Below, one piece after another: positions 46,096 through 55,316 of a stretch of 64,000 nucleotides of DNA. A program made the translations under genes and the position numbers. Source of the stretch: Verrucomicrobium spinosum DSM 4136 = JCM 18804. GTDB lineage: Bacteria; Verrucomicrobiota; Verrucomicrobiia; Verrucomicrobiales; Verrucomicrobiaceae. Position 1 is the stretch's first letter. Every line of letters begins with the position of its first letter. Location: NCBI RefSeq assembly GCF_000172155.1, contig NZ_ABIZ01000001.1:5923105-5987104 (forward strand), written 5' to 3'. A model generated the notes under the pieces. That model saw nothing but the letters and a program-made list of their open reading frames with translations. It had not been told where the DNA came from and did not search any database.

Positions 46096-46728
46096 CTAAT
46101 AAAGCACCACCGAGCCAGTGACGGGATCCAGCACGACAGACCGGTAGTCTGCCGGGAGATCCTTGGGCGAGCCTTCCGGCATCTCTCTCACCAGAGTGAA
46201 CACCGTCTTGGCATCGCGAGGCAGGTTGGTGCGACCATCTGGCCGGATCAGGTAGGACACGTACTCATACGCCATGCCCAGATCCGCATCCTCAGGCCCG
46301 CTCTTCACGGGTATCTTGCTCAAAAGGGTGCTGTACTGCGGATCCCTCATCATGATCACACCGCCCGTCAGCTTCTGCGCCTCAGTCGTAAAGTGCAGCT
46401 TGGGTTTCCCATCAGAAGCCCATCCCGTGATCTTGGCAATCTGATAGCCACGGTACTCCTCCCCACCGAGCCCTTCCTTCTCCTGATAGCGGTAGAACCT
46501 CACCTCCACAGGCACGCTCTCTTTTTGCGCCAGCAGCGCCGCATGCTCCAGGTCCGCCGCCAGCTGTCTGGCCATGCCGCCCAGTTGTTGGGTCGCCATG
46601 GAGGCAGGCACGGTCAGCCCCGCCAAGGCCATGAGCAGCGCCATCACCGCAATCACCACCAACAGCTCCACCAGGGTGAACGCCTGCCGGCGCAGCCTGA
46701 TTCGATGCAACAAGAGTTTTTCGTTCAT
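46096..46728 (-). CDS. Verru_Chthon cassette protein D (prepilin-like)
   Basis: The 210-residue protein has a basic leader and the prepilin motif QAFTLVELLVVIAVMALLMAL (E5 present). The rest is a globular pseudopilin domain. The start ATG 46728 overlaps the stop of protein C by ATGA. It ends a four-gene set, in the order A-B-C-D, that defines the Verru_Chthon cassette found in Verrucomicrobia. It is processed by a prepilin peptidase and assembled in the inner membrane; the cassette's role is unknown. Confidence 0.85.
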   Translation of the reverse strand: MNEKLLLHRIRLRRQAFTLVELLVVIAVMALLMALAGLTVPASMATQQLGGMARQLAADLEHAALLAQKESVPVEVRFYRYQEKEGLGGEEYRGYQIAKITGWASDGKPKLHFTTEAQKLTGGVIMMRDPQYSTLLSKIPVKSGPEDADLGMAYEYVSYLIRPDGRTNLPRDAKTVFTLVREMPEGSPKDLPADYRSVVLDPVTGSVVLY

Positions 46729-47846
46729 GGTGCCACCTCCGTGATCCACTTGCCGCTGCGCAGGGTGACCGTGACGCTCAAGGCCTTGAAATGCAGCCCC
46801 AGTCCGCCCAGCGCCTTCTCCACCTCTGTCATGTCTTTTTCGTAGTCGGTGTATTTGGTGAACCGTCCCTTGAAGACATCGCGAACCTTCTGGGCGGCGG
46901 CGTCCTCATCATCGCCTGAGTTCGCCACATATTTGTCGTATGACTTCTCCTCAGAGGCGAAGAGCGTGACCACCACCTTGGGGGGCAGTTGATGACGCCG
47001 GGAACTGCTGATCGCATTGCTGCCGTTCCACTGGAAGTCGCGGCTGTCGTAGGCGTAGAGGGGATCAGGCTCCACTTTCACATCGGAATAGCCTTCAGTG
47101 CTGTTGGTCACAGTGACGTTTGCGGAGTAAGGGACCAGGACCATGGCCAGAATGTTTTCGGCCACCGGGCGGGAATTGGCAGCCAGATCCGCCTGGTACC
47201 ATTGCAGCGCCTGCGCCTTGGCTGTCTTGCGGTTCAGGGCAAACGTCTTGCTGTAAAGAATGCTTTTCTCCGCAGGTTGGGAATACTGCATGAGGCGGAA
47301 GCGCTTGCGCTCCGGATAGAGCTTCTTGGCCGTCTCATCCGTCAGGAAGCCCGGACGGTGAATGAGATCTGTGTCGTATTTTATGTAGAAACCCCAGGCA
47401 TTCACCAGTGTGTGCAGCCGTTCTGTTCCTGCCACAGCGGGCGCCCCGGAACCCGGGGCGTCCGTGAACGAACCCGCAAAACCCAGCGGTGCCTGGAAGA
47501 ACATCGCCTGGCCAGACTCCGCCCCCGCCCCCACCAGATCGCCGGCCGGGCCGAGGATGAAGTGATGATCCGACACCCGCTCGTACCCGGTGGCGACGCC
47601 GCTGGCATTCCTTTTATAGCTCCAGCTTGCATCCATCACCGCCTGGGAGAGGGAACTGCTCACCGCGTCCAGCGCGGCCCGGGCCTCTTGAAACTCACCC
47701 ACATGCGCCGTGGCCTGGCTCATGGTGTTCTGCGTGCGGACCACGACATCCGCCATCAGCACCATGATGATGGCCAGCACGCTCATCGAAAGCAGCAGCT
47801 CCACCAGCGTGAAGCCGCGTCGCAATGGTTTCAGGAAATTCTTCAT
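46725..47846 (-). CDS. Verru_Chthon cassette protein C (prepilin-like)
   Basis: The 373-residue protein begins MKNFLKPLRRGFTLVELLLS, a class III-like prepilin signal with G/F cleavage. A helix (LLLSMSVLAIIMVLMADVVV) follows, with a mixed Ser/Asn-rich pseudopilin domain like GspJ or PilW. The sequence is long for the class. It follows protein B by 37 bp and overlaps protein D by 4 bp, so the three are one unit. Confidence 0.85.
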   Translation of the reverse strand: MKNFLKPLRRGFTLVELLLSMSVLAIIMVLMADVVVRTQNTMSQATAHVGEFQEARAALDAVSSSLSQAVMDASWSYKRNASGVATGYERVSDHHFILGPAGDLVGAGAESGQAMFFQAPLGFAGSFTDAPGSGAPAVAGTERLHTLVNAWGFYIKYDTDLIHRPGFLTDETAKKLYPERKRFRLMQYSQPAEKSILYSKTFALNRKTAKAQALQWYQADLAANSRPVAENILAMVLVPYSANVTVTNSTEGYSDVKVEPDPLYAYDSRDFQWNGSNAISSSRRHQLPPKVVVTLFASEEKSYDKYVANSGDDEDAAAQKVRDVFKGRFTKYTDYEKDMTEVEKALGGLGLHFKALSVTVTLRSGKWITEVAP

Positions 47847-47883
47847 GGGCCTGCCATTCAGGGTTTTCGCAAGCTCGTTGCCA

Positions 47884-48423
47884 TCACTTTGTCTTCGTCA
47901 TGGGGCCGGTCTGCTCCACATTCACCACCCACGTAGGACGCTCGGTGTAGCGCCCAGAGTCCTCCAAGAACGCCTTGTCCGGATCACGATCACCGGTGAA
48001 CCGCAAGTTCAGCCGGCGCAGATAGGGATTGGTCAGCGAATCGCCGGTGAGCTTGGGTTCCGTCTTGTCCACAGTAGCCTGCACCGCGTACATGCGTGCG
48101 GGGTCGGTGACGCTCGCAACCGGCGTTCCGGTCTGGTCAAAGTAGAAGGTTTTGTCCGCCAGAATGACGGATCTTGCCCCTCCCCCGTCCTGTTTGATCC
48201 AGGTGGCCGTCTGGTAGTCTGAAACGATGGCCTGGATCATCCGGGCCTCCGCCTGCCGGTTTGCGGAGCTGCGCAATGTGTCCAGGCCAAACGGCACCAG
48301 CCCGAGCAGAGTGAGCAGGCAGATGGTGGCGATGCCCACAGAGATGGCCACCTCTGCCAGCGTGAAGCCCGCTGGCCCCCGGCCGCGGCCATAGTATGGA
48401 GGGGTTGATTTCATGAGTCGCAT
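47884..48423 (-). CDS. Verru_Chthon cassette protein B (prepilin-like)
   Basis: The 179-residue protein has a basic leader and AGFTLAEVAISVGIATICLL, a prepilin motif with E5 and a strong helix. The remaining part is a small beta domain (SVILADKTFYFDQTG). The start may be ATG 48423 (used here) or 48414. A TTG at 48456 overlaps the A stop, but it has less support. It resembles PilV/GspI-type minor pilins. It lies directly after protein A. Confidence 0.82.
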   Translation of the reverse strand: MRLMKSTPPYYGRGRGPAGFTLAEVAISVGIATICLLTLLGLVPFGLDTLRSSANRQAEARMIQAIVSDYQTATWIKQDGGGARSVILADKTFYFDQTGTPVASVTDPARMYAVQATVDKTEPKLTGDSLTNPYLRRLNLRFTGDRDPDKAFLEDSGRYTERPTWVVNVEQTGPMTKTK

Positions 48424-48452
48424 TTGTCTGGGTTTGGAGGGAGAGATGGGGT

Positions 48453-51400
48453 TCAAGGAGCAAACTGCTTGCGCTCCACCACACGGAACCGGTAGTGCTG
48501 GTCCCAGCTGCGGAAGAAATCCCCGCCGCCCACCATGATCGCCTTCAGTTCCTGGTCATTGGGGTCCATGTATCGCTCCAGCGTGGCTGAACCACGGTGG
48601 TTTGAGAGCACAGCATCCTTTGCCTCCACCCACCGGCTCGGGTCGGAGGAGCGGGACTTCTTCAGCATCTGCACCCGGTAGTGCACCGTGAAGGTGTTCG
48701 ACTTCGTGGTGAGCCGTGGGTAGAGCTGGCCATAGGGAGCTTCACGGGAGTTGTCCCCTGTAAGTTCAAAGCCATTGGGCGTGCCACTGCTGGGGGACTC
48801 CAGTCCGCCCGATCCATTCCACCACTCCACCATGTCCGCATATTTAGTGGGAGGCACCTTGGCATCGGTATTGTAGCTGGCCCCGGGAAGCCGGCGCGGC
48901 ACCAAAAAGATCTCACAGATCTCGGACGCGGACCGGAACACATCCCCCTTGGTGAAGCGATTCTCAAAGCCTTCCAGCGTGGCGTCGGTATTCACTGCGT
49001 AGCGCAGCTCATACTTGTGGCGGGTGCCTTCTTTGTAGTTGTTGCCACTCCCGTTGCCCAGACCGGCTGAGGTGGTTCCGCCTGCTGACAACGGGGTGAT
49101 GGCTGTAAGAACAGTGGACTTGAAAGCCGCATGCAACCCACTGGTGCGCCGGATATGGCGGAACGGCAGCATCTCATAGTTCATATTGATCTTGCCCGCC
49201 GTGGAGAAGGCTTCGCTGATGGCATAGGGCTCCACCACCGGCATCCACCACAGGTCCAGCCAGAGGTGATCCCGAGGCCCCTTGAAGCCCTCATGATCCG
49301 CCGCGACGGGCTCATTTAAAGCCACCGTCGAGCGAGAGGCGGGGTTCGGACAAAACAAGAGGGTCTGCCATGGCCGGGGCACCTCCGTAGTCGGTGATAA
49401 CTCGGAAGGGTTCGATCCAAAAATCCCAGAGGGCAGGGAACCAAAGGCCACGGCTGAGGCAATCTGGCGGTTCGGGCTGTAGGTAGGTCCGGCCTCCACA
49501 TTGAAAGATCCGCGCGAGAAGTATCCCAGGTCCGTGTCATTGGCCTGATTGTTCGTGGAGGCATTGCCCTCGTCTGCCTTGTTGATGTAGGGACCGTCTT
49601 CGATCCGGCCGGTACCGTTGTCCCAGTCCCCGGGGCGGTTGTCCGCATTGAAGGCACCCGCCAGTCCACGCGTTACCGCGGGTGGGCAGTCGCGGAAATA
49701 AGTCATGCCCTTCACCAACACACCGGCGGTGTTTTGTGTAGAGGGACGATTGGTTCCGTTTCCCTTGCCGATGGTGTCATCACTGCCATAGAACCCAATC
49801 TGGCCGGTGTGAGTCTGGCTGCCCTGCCGGAGAAAATGCAAGGCCCGCACATTCGTGTCAGTGTATTTCGGATGCGTGGTGAACCAGGTGGCAGGCACCT
49901 GTTCCGTGGCGGCAAGCAGACGTAGATCGCCCTTTGTGGGGCTTGTCGCCGCAGCGTTGATCTCCACGCTGCGGGTCACATCGCCTTCCACGATGAGGCA
50001 ATTGAAGATCCCCCCGTCCACTTTTTTGTAGAAGCGCTTTGTGATGTCAGTCAGTCCTTTGGTGGTGGCATCTCCAGGCTTCATCTTCGGCACCTGCAAG
50101 GTGGCGGGCGGGAAGTTCAGCGTCAGCCGTTGCACGATGCGGGCGTTGGCCTGTGCGCCAAATCCGGTCTGAACCTCCACCTGGATGTTGCCGCCGCTGA
50201 AGAGGAATTTGTCTTTACCCGTCACATCCACGAGTTCGCTGTAAAACGGGAACCCCTTTTTCTCATCACTTCGATCCAGGATCTTGTTGCTGCCGGCGGC
50301 ATCCACGTCCCCACTCCCACCCAGATCAGCGTTCACAAACTGGGCACCCAGGCCCGTAAAAGCCGTGCTATGCCCGCCATCCACCCAGCCGTTGGGCGTA
50401 CTTGCCCGATTGACTCCAGCGGAGGGAAAACCCATGCCTGCACCGTCCGCCTTGAAGTTGTCCAGACCGGTGATCTTATAGCGGACATTCGCAGACCAGC
50501 TCGGCATGCCCACCGTGGGGGAGAATGGCTCCAGCACCATGAAAGCTCGCATCTGCTTCGTTTTCAGGAATCCGTCAGGCAGCGTCTCGCCGGTGTTCTC
50601 TGCGGCGACAAAGACTATCGCGACCTCGGTGATCGTGGGGAATCGTCCGAATCCCTTAGTGGATTTGGTGACCGTGGAAGGCACATCGTTCTTGATCCCC
50701 GGGATCAGGGGCACCGCCGTGGATTCCCCGAGATTCCCGCCGCCCCGTTGCGGCAGGTACGTGTACTTCGGCTCCATGCCTGTGCTGTAGCTGTTCACCG
50801 ACCAGCGGAGGAAGTCGAACATCTCCGTCAGAATCTGGTCGCGCCGCACCGGGGTGTACTTGGTTTTGAAGTTGCCCCCAAATCCAGGGACCTCATACGC
50901 CTTCACCGCCCCCCCTTCCGACGTGGGCGAGTTGTTTCCCGTAAGCGCCTTGAGGTAGCTCTCATACATGTCCGCATTGCGGCCCGGTGCGGTGACCAGA
51001 GGCTTGTTGCCGAAGGAGTCCTCACCGATCCTGAGGTCTCCTTTGGGGTCCTGGCTGGATCCTGGGTTGTCCTTATTGGTGAAGTTCGCCGCCCGTTGAA
51101 TGTACCAGGTGCGGCCACCGCCCGTTCCCAGGAAAAGCAGAAGCTTGTCCATCGCGTTACGTTGCGAGGCATTTGCCGAAGTGGGCCAGAGTAGAATCCG
51201 CGGCTTGTTGAAGAGATTCAGCTCTGGTGCCCTGCTGTGCGCCGTGAGGAAGAAACGGCCAATCTCAATGTCCCGCCAGGTGAGAGCAGGATTCTGCGCG
51301 GCCCGGTTCCGATCGTACACCAGCTCATCCAGCGTGGCATAGAGCCGGTCGTCCTTGACGGGTGCCCCGGTGTTGTCCACCAGCGGGATGGCCACCGTGG

Positions 51401-52550
51401 GAGCCACCGTCCCGCCCATGCTTCCACCCCAAGGGATGCGGGGGCTGATGGCATGGTACCGCTGCACCCTTGCCGAGACCTCTGCATCGGCCATGCCCAA
51501 GTCCATTCTCCAGGGTTCGCCAAACGCCTGAAACACGGGGCTCAACGATGTCTGCGCCGGATGGCCAGGATAGCGGGAGAACTCATTCTGCGCCGGCTGT
51601 TTCCGCGCGTATTTCGCGTCAGAGTCGGTGTACGCCCGGGGCATGTCCCAGGCGGTGCCTTCGGTGGCGGTGTTGATGTTGATCTTGGTGGAGTCATCAT
51701 CTGTCCAGAATGCCAGCCGCCCCACAATGGGGTTCGCTTCCGTGGGCCGGTCAGTCTCGGGAAACTCCAAACCTGCCTCCGCCGTGCCGCCCGTGGGGGC
51801 CAGGAGCCTGCCGTCAGCCAGCTGATAGAGCCAGCGAACAGGCATGGGAAGTCGAGCCTCCAGATTGTTCTCATCGGCCGGCATCAAGGTTCCCGGCACG
51901 ACAGCGCCAGCCAGCGGCACGGCCGCCTTCGTGTTGCCACGGAAGTTGAATCCCTCCACCGCCACTCCGCCAGCACGGGGAAAGATGGCCCGGGGATCCG
52001 CGATCGGAAACTGAATGCCGACTTTCTGACTGTCGGCCAGCACCACCGGGGCCGGTTCATTCAAGTCCACATACATCCCCGGCACCTTTTGCCAGTTCGC
52101 CAGATCAGCTTCGTCCGCGTTCAAGGCGGTGGCCACCTCTGTGGTGGTCAGGCCGCCAGAGGTGGAGGTCACGCCATCCTTCATCACCACCATGCGGTCG
52201 TCGCTGTACAGTTTGTACATGGCCACCATTTTGGAGCGGGCATTGCTCGTCGTGGCATCCTTCTCCGTGCCGTACACACGGATCATACCCGGCTGCGAGG
52301 CCCAGGTCTGCGTCACCCCGTTTTGCTCAGTAGCCCGTCGGATCTGCGCAATGGCGAGATTCAAGGGCATCTCAGAGAGGTTCCGCGCATCCGCTGTGTC
52401 TGAGAAAGCCGCCGCCGCGCGCTGCTCTGTCCGCGCCAAGGTGAGGAAGGCCACGACCAGCATGGAAACCAGGGCAACCGACCCCAAAACCAAGACAAGC
52501 GCAATGCCGGACCGACGCCCGCAGAATGCCAAAGCATGTTTAAATTTCAT
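48453..52550 (-). CDS. Verru_Chthon cassette protein A (PilX/GspK-like giant)
   Basis: The 1365-residue protein starts MKFKHALAFCGRRSGIALVL followed by a helix (VLGSVALVSMLVVAFLTLA), a GspK/PilX-like start. The body is a long Asn/Gly-rich exported region with repeated motifs such as GRLAFWTDDDSTKININTAT, which is seen in GspK-like proteins. It is the first gene of the cassette. Known proteins of this type head a set of four in Verrucomicrobia and may cap a pseudopilus; that is inference. Confidence 0.87.
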   Translation of the reverse strand: MKFKHALAFCGRRSGIALVLVLGSVALVSMLVVAFLTLARTEQRAAAAFSDTADARNLSEMPLNLAIAQIRRATEQNGVTQTWASQPGMIRVYGTEKDATTSNARSKMVAMYKLYSDDRMVVMKDGVTSTSGGLTTTEVATALNADEADLANWQKVPGMYVDLNEPAPVVLADSQKVGIQFPIADPRAIFPRAGGVAVEGFNFRGNTKAAVPLAGAVVPGTLMPADENNLEARLPMPVRWLYQLADGRLLAPTGGTAEAGLEFPETDRPTEANPIVGRLAFWTDDDSTKININTATEGTAWDMPRAYTDSDAKYARKQPAQNEFSRYPGHPAQTSLSPVFQAFGEPWRMDLGMADAEVSARVQRYHAISPRIPWGGSMGGTVAPTVAIPLVDNTGAPVKDDRLYATLDELVYDRNRAAQNPALTWRDIEIGRFFLTAHSRAPELNLFNKPRILLWPTSANASQRNAMDKLLLFLGTGGGRTWYIQRAANFTNKDNPGSSQDPKGDLRIGEDSFGNKPLVTAPGRNADMYESYLKALTGNNSPTSEGGAVKAYEVPGFGGNFKTKYTPVRRDQILTEMFDFLRWSVNSYSTGMEPKYTYLPQRGGGNLGESTAVPLIPGIKNDVPSTVTKSTKGFGRFPTITEVAIVFVAAENTGETLPDGFLKTKQMRAFMVLEPFSPTVGMPSWSANVRYKITGLDNFKADGAGMGFPSAGVNRASTPNGWVDGGHSTAFTGLGAQFVNADLGGSGDVDAAGSNKILDRSDEKKGFPFYSELVDVTGKDKFLFSGGNIQVEVQTGFGAQANARIVQRLTLNFPPATLQVPKMKPGDATTKGLTDITKRFYKKVDGGIFNCLIVEGDVTRSVEINAAATSPTKGDLRLLAATEQVPATWFTTHPKYTDTNVRALHFLRQGSQTHTGQIGFYGSDDTIGKGNGTNRPSTQNTAGVLVKGMTYFRDCPPAVTRGLAGAFNADNRPGDWDNGTGRIEDGPYINKADEGNASTNNQANDTDLGYFSRGSFNVEAGPTYSPNRQIASAVAFGSLPSGIFGSNPSELSPTTEVPRPWQTLLFCPNPASRSTVALNEPVAADHEGFKGPRDHLWLDLWWMPVVEPYAISEAFSTAGKINMNYEMLPFRHIRRTSGLHAAFKSTVLTAITPLSAGGTTSAGLGNGSGNNYKEGTRHKYELRYAVNTDATLEGFENRFTKGDVFRSASEICEIFLVPRRLPGASYNTDAKVPPTKYADMVEWWNGSGGLESPSSGTPNGFELTGDNSREAPYGQLYPRLTTKSNTFTVHYRVQMLKKSRSSDPSRWVEAKDAVLSNHRGSATLERYMDPNDQELKAIMVGGGDFFRSWDQHYRFRVVERKQFAP

Positions 52551-53030
52551 AGCGGAATATTAAGCATTCACATTGTACCCACATCCCCATCTCAAAATGA
52601 GTCCTCCAGCGGCTTCGGGCGAACATCATGGCTCCTCTCAGTACAAACGAAATTGACCGCACCAAAGCGCGGGTCCATCTTCCATAATCCAATGCTAAAG
52701 ACCTGATTTTGAATCCTCAATAAGGAAAGCCATCAGTCACATTAGTAGTTTGTTTTATAGGCATCGCCCGGTTGCTTAGCCACACCCACCGGTCTCCCGA
52801 TTCCACGCGCGCCATCAAATTCGCAGTATCGGTATCTACATTGTAAACCTATTTACCTTGATGGGTGACATTGGGCTGTCTTCGAACAAGCCCAAAAAAT
52901 TTGCCCCCCAGCGTCGGGCCGGGCCATGGGGTGGACGCCATTCCACGGCAGACTTTCCCCTTGCACGACTTCCCAGACGCATGTCTAGGGAATCGGCGAA
53001 ACGCTGGAACAACTGCCCCCCTCTGTTACC
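52551..53030. other. Divergent intergenic region of cassette and ter island
   Basis: The 480 bp between two divergent transcription units hold no convincing gene. It is AT-rich at 52550-52760 and 52820-52870, fitting a promoter for each side (TAAACCTATTTACC near 52840). A short open frame at 52858-53130 in the second half is overlapped by terC and lacks family features. No operator could be named. Confidence 0.5.
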
Positions 53031-54005
53031 ATGTTGGAAAACTCCTTATCCGTATTCTCATCCATCAGTCTCACTGACGTCCTGGTCTTCATCGTTCCGT
53101 TCGTGCTGGCGGTTCTGGTTGACTTGTTGACCCACAAGAGCGGTCATAAGATCACCATGGGCAATGCCCTGCTGTGGTCCATCATCTGGGTGCTTTGCTC
53201 CGCTGCCTTCGGGTACTACATCTGGCTTTCAAGAGGAGCAGAGGCTGGCAGCCTCTATGCGACAGGCTATGTGCTCGAGAAGGCCCTGGCGCTGGACAAC
53301 CTTTTTGCCTTCTACCTGATCTTCAAATCATTCGGTCTGACACAGGAGAACCGGCAGCACTTCCAGCACCGCATCCTCTATTGGGGCATTTTGGGAGCAA
53401 TCGTTTTCCGCTTCGTGTTCCTTGGCTTCGGCGCACTGATTGTGAACGTCAGCCCCTACATCCTGATTCTCTTCGCCCTCGTGGTTCTCTGGACCGTGTG
53501 GAAGATGTGGAAGAGCTCTGAGGATGATGAAGAAGTGGACTACACCAGCCACTGGTCCGTGCTTGCGGTTCGCAAGTTTGCCTCCACCAATCCTTCCATT
53601 GAGAGCGGCAAGTTCTTCCACCATGGCGTCACTCCCCTGTTCCTGTGCCTGATCTGCATTGAGGTTTGTGACGTGATTTTCGCGTTCGATTCCATGCCGG
53701 TGATCGTGGCTGTCGTTCGTGATCCGTATCTGATGATCACCTCCAGTCTCTGGGCAGCCGCGGGTCTGCGCAGCTTGTACTTCCTCCTCGTAGCGGCCCA
53801 AGGACTGTTCTGGGCTCTGGACAAGGCAGTCATGGTCTTGCTCATCTTCGTCTCTGGCAAGCTCATTGGGAGCGCGTTTGGCTTCCATCTTCCGAATGTC
53901 GTCAGCCTTTCCATCGTCGCAGTTGTCCTTCTTACCGGAGTGGTTTGGTCCCTCGCGGTCAAGGCACCTGAAGACGGGGAAAACGGCGACATAGCTGAGA
54001 AGTAA
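53031..54005 (+). CDS. terC: TerC family membrane protein
   Basis: The 324-residue protein has about nine membrane helices. TerC marks are YVLEKALALDNLFAFYLIF, LYWGILGAIVFRFVFLGFG, LFLCLICIEVCDVIFAFDSMP and ITSSLWAAAGLRSLYFLL. TerC proteins bind or move metal ions (Mn2+ in some) and join the tellurite/stress system at the membrane. It is the first gene of a long same-strand series of ter-related genes. A strong hairpin lies 33 bp after it. Confidence 0.92.
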   Translation: MLENSLSVFSSISLTDVLVFIVPFVLAVLVDLLTHKSGHKITMGNALLWSIIWVLCSAAFGYYIWLSRGAEAGSLYATGYVLEKALALDNLFAFYLIFKSFGLTQENRQHFQHRILYWGILGAIVFRFVFLGFGALIVNVSPYILILFALVVLWTVWKMWKSSEDDEEVDYTSHWSVLAVRKFASTNPSIESGKFFHHGVTPLFLCLICIEVCDVIFAFDSMPVIVAVVRDPYLMITSSLWAAAGLRSLYFLLVAAQGLFWALDKAVMVLLIFVSGKLIGSAFGFHLPNVVSLSIVAVVLLTGVVWSLAVKAPEDGENGDIAEK

Positions 54006-54038
54006 CCGTCCCCCCAGGACAACTTCCCACACCCTCAA

Positions 54039-54062
54039 GTGCCAGCGCCATCGCGCTGGCAC
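54039..54062. other. Perfect 10-bp-stem hairpin between terC and terD
   Basis: GTGCCAGCGC-CATC-GCGCTGGCAC has a perfect 10-bp stem and 4-base loop. No U-run follows, so it is not a classical terminator. It could be a processing site or a REP-like repeat that adjusts terC relative to terD mRNA. Confidence 0.75.
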
Positions 54063-54085
54063 CAGGATCATCACAACCAAAACCT

Positions 54086-54099
54086 CTTTTCTAGAAAAG
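54086..54099. promoter_or_regulatory. Perfect 14-bp palindrome upstream of terD
   Basis: CTTTTCTAGAAAAG is self-complementary throughout and ends 6 bp before the terD ATG. It may be an operator, or it may fold over the ribosome site. Confidence 0.55.
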
Positions 54100-54105
54100 A
54101 CAGCG

Positions 54106-54657
54106 ATGGCCATCAATCTAAGCAAGGGACAACGGGTAGATATCGGGCTGCAGAAAATCGGCGTCGGCCTCGGCTGGGATCCGGCCAAGACCGGCCAGGA
54201 TTTCGACCTGGATGCATCAGCATTCCTGCTGGGTGCCAACAACAAGATCCCCGCAGACGAGTTCTTCGTTTTCTACAACAACACCCAGTCGCCAGACGGT
54301 GCGGTCACATCCTCAGGAGATGATCGCACGGGCGGCAATTCAGACGGGGACGATGAAACCCTCACGCTCGATCTGGGCAAGGTGGATCCGCGCGTGGAGC
54401 AGATCATCTTCACCGTCACGATCCACGATTACGAATCCCGACGTCAGAACTTCGGTCAGGTGCGCAATTCGTTCATTCGCATCTATGACGCCGCCTCCGG
54501 GGATGAGATCTGCAAGTATGAGCTTGATGAAGACTTCTCCGTTGAGACCGCCGTCGAATTCGGACGCCTCTACAAACGGAACGGTGCCTGGCGCTTTGAA
54601 GCCATGGGCCTGGCCACCACCGGTGGTCTCCAGGCCTATGTGAACAAGTACGCTTAG
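54106..54657 (+). CDS. terD: TerD family calcium-binding stress protein 1
   Basis: The 183-residue protein begins MAINLSKGQRVDIGLQKIGV. It carries GWDPAKTGQDFDLDASAFLL and the calcium-binding GDDRTGGNSDGDDETL loop, then the VRNSFIRIYDAASGDEICKY half. The sequence is close to canonical TerD/TerE. TerD proteins bind Ca2+ and act in a membrane-associated stress complex with TerC. It starts 100 bp after terC. Confidence 0.93.
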   Translation: MAINLSKGQRVDIGLQKIGVGLGWDPAKTGQDFDLDASAFLLGANNKIPADEFFVFYNNTQSPDGAVTSSGDDRTGGNSDGDDETLTLDLGKVDPRVEQIIFTVTIHDYESRRQNFGQVRNSFIRIYDAASGDEICKYELDEDFSVETAVEFGRLYKRNGAWRFEAMGLATTGGLQAYVNKYA

Positions 54658-54684
54658 CCATCCACCCCTTCACCCATCCCCAAC

Positions 54685-55302
54685 ATGGCCATCAACCTCC
54701 AAAAAGGCCAGACCATCAGTCTGGAAAAAGATACCAACGATCTCAGCCAGATCACCATCGGGTTGGGTTGGAAGATTCGTAAAAAAGGCTTCTTCGCCAA
54801 GCTGACCGGCGGCAGTCAGGATCATGACCTGGACGCCATTGCGTTTGTGCTGAATGAACAGGGCAAGGTGCGCAACCTTGGCGAGAAGCTCATCGGCAGT
54901 GATGTCATCTTTTTTCAGAACCTTCGTCACCCGAGCGGGGCCATCTACCACTCAGGCGACAATCGGGTGGGGGGCAGCGGCGACAATGACGATGAGCAAA
55001 TCGTAGTACGCCTGAACTCGATGCCCCCCCAATATCACCGCATTCTCTTCCTCGTGCAGATTTACCAGGGGCGGAAAAACAACCAGCACTTCGGCGAGGT
55101 GGAAAACGCCTACATGCGGGCCATCGACGCCAAGGGGAAGGAGATCGCGCGCTACAGCCTGGGAGCTGATCCCAACTACAACGGCAAGTGCATCATGGTC
55201 TTTGGTGAAGTGGCCCGCCAGGGCAGCGGCTGGAAGTTCAGCGCCCTGGGTGAAGGCCATGCCACTGATAACTTTGTGGAGATCTTGAAGACGCTCATTT
55301 AA
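54685..55302 (+). CDS. TerD family protein 2 (TerZ-like)
   Basis: The 205-residue protein begins MAINLQKGQTISLEKDTNDL and holds HDLDAIAFVL, then GDNRVGGSGDNDDEQI (calcium loop) and VENAYMRAIDAKGKEIARYS. It differs from the first TerD by an insert with a basic patch (RKKGFFAKLTGG). The separation from TerD1 is 27 bp. It probably works in the same complex. TerZ-like identity is based on length and the insert only. Confidence 0.9.
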   Translation: MAINLQKGQTISLEKDTNDLSQITIGLGWKIRKKGFFAKLTGGSQDHDLDAIAFVLNEQGKVRNLGEKLIGSDVIFFQNLRHPSGAIYHSGDNRVGGSGDNDDEQIVVRLNSMPPQYHRILFLVQIYQGRKNNQHFGEVENAYMRAIDAKGKEIARYSLGADPNYNGKCIMVFGEVARQGSGWKFSALGEGHATDNFVEILKTLI

Positions 55303-55316
55303 CCTCCTTTCATCCT

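Noticed and set aside
49100..51900. Plus-strand frames opposite the cassette A gene
   Set aside because: They have no family signs and are shadows of the long minus-strand gene.
52858..53130. A 90-codon frame upstream of terC
   Set aside because: It overlaps the terC start, and lacks features of a gene.
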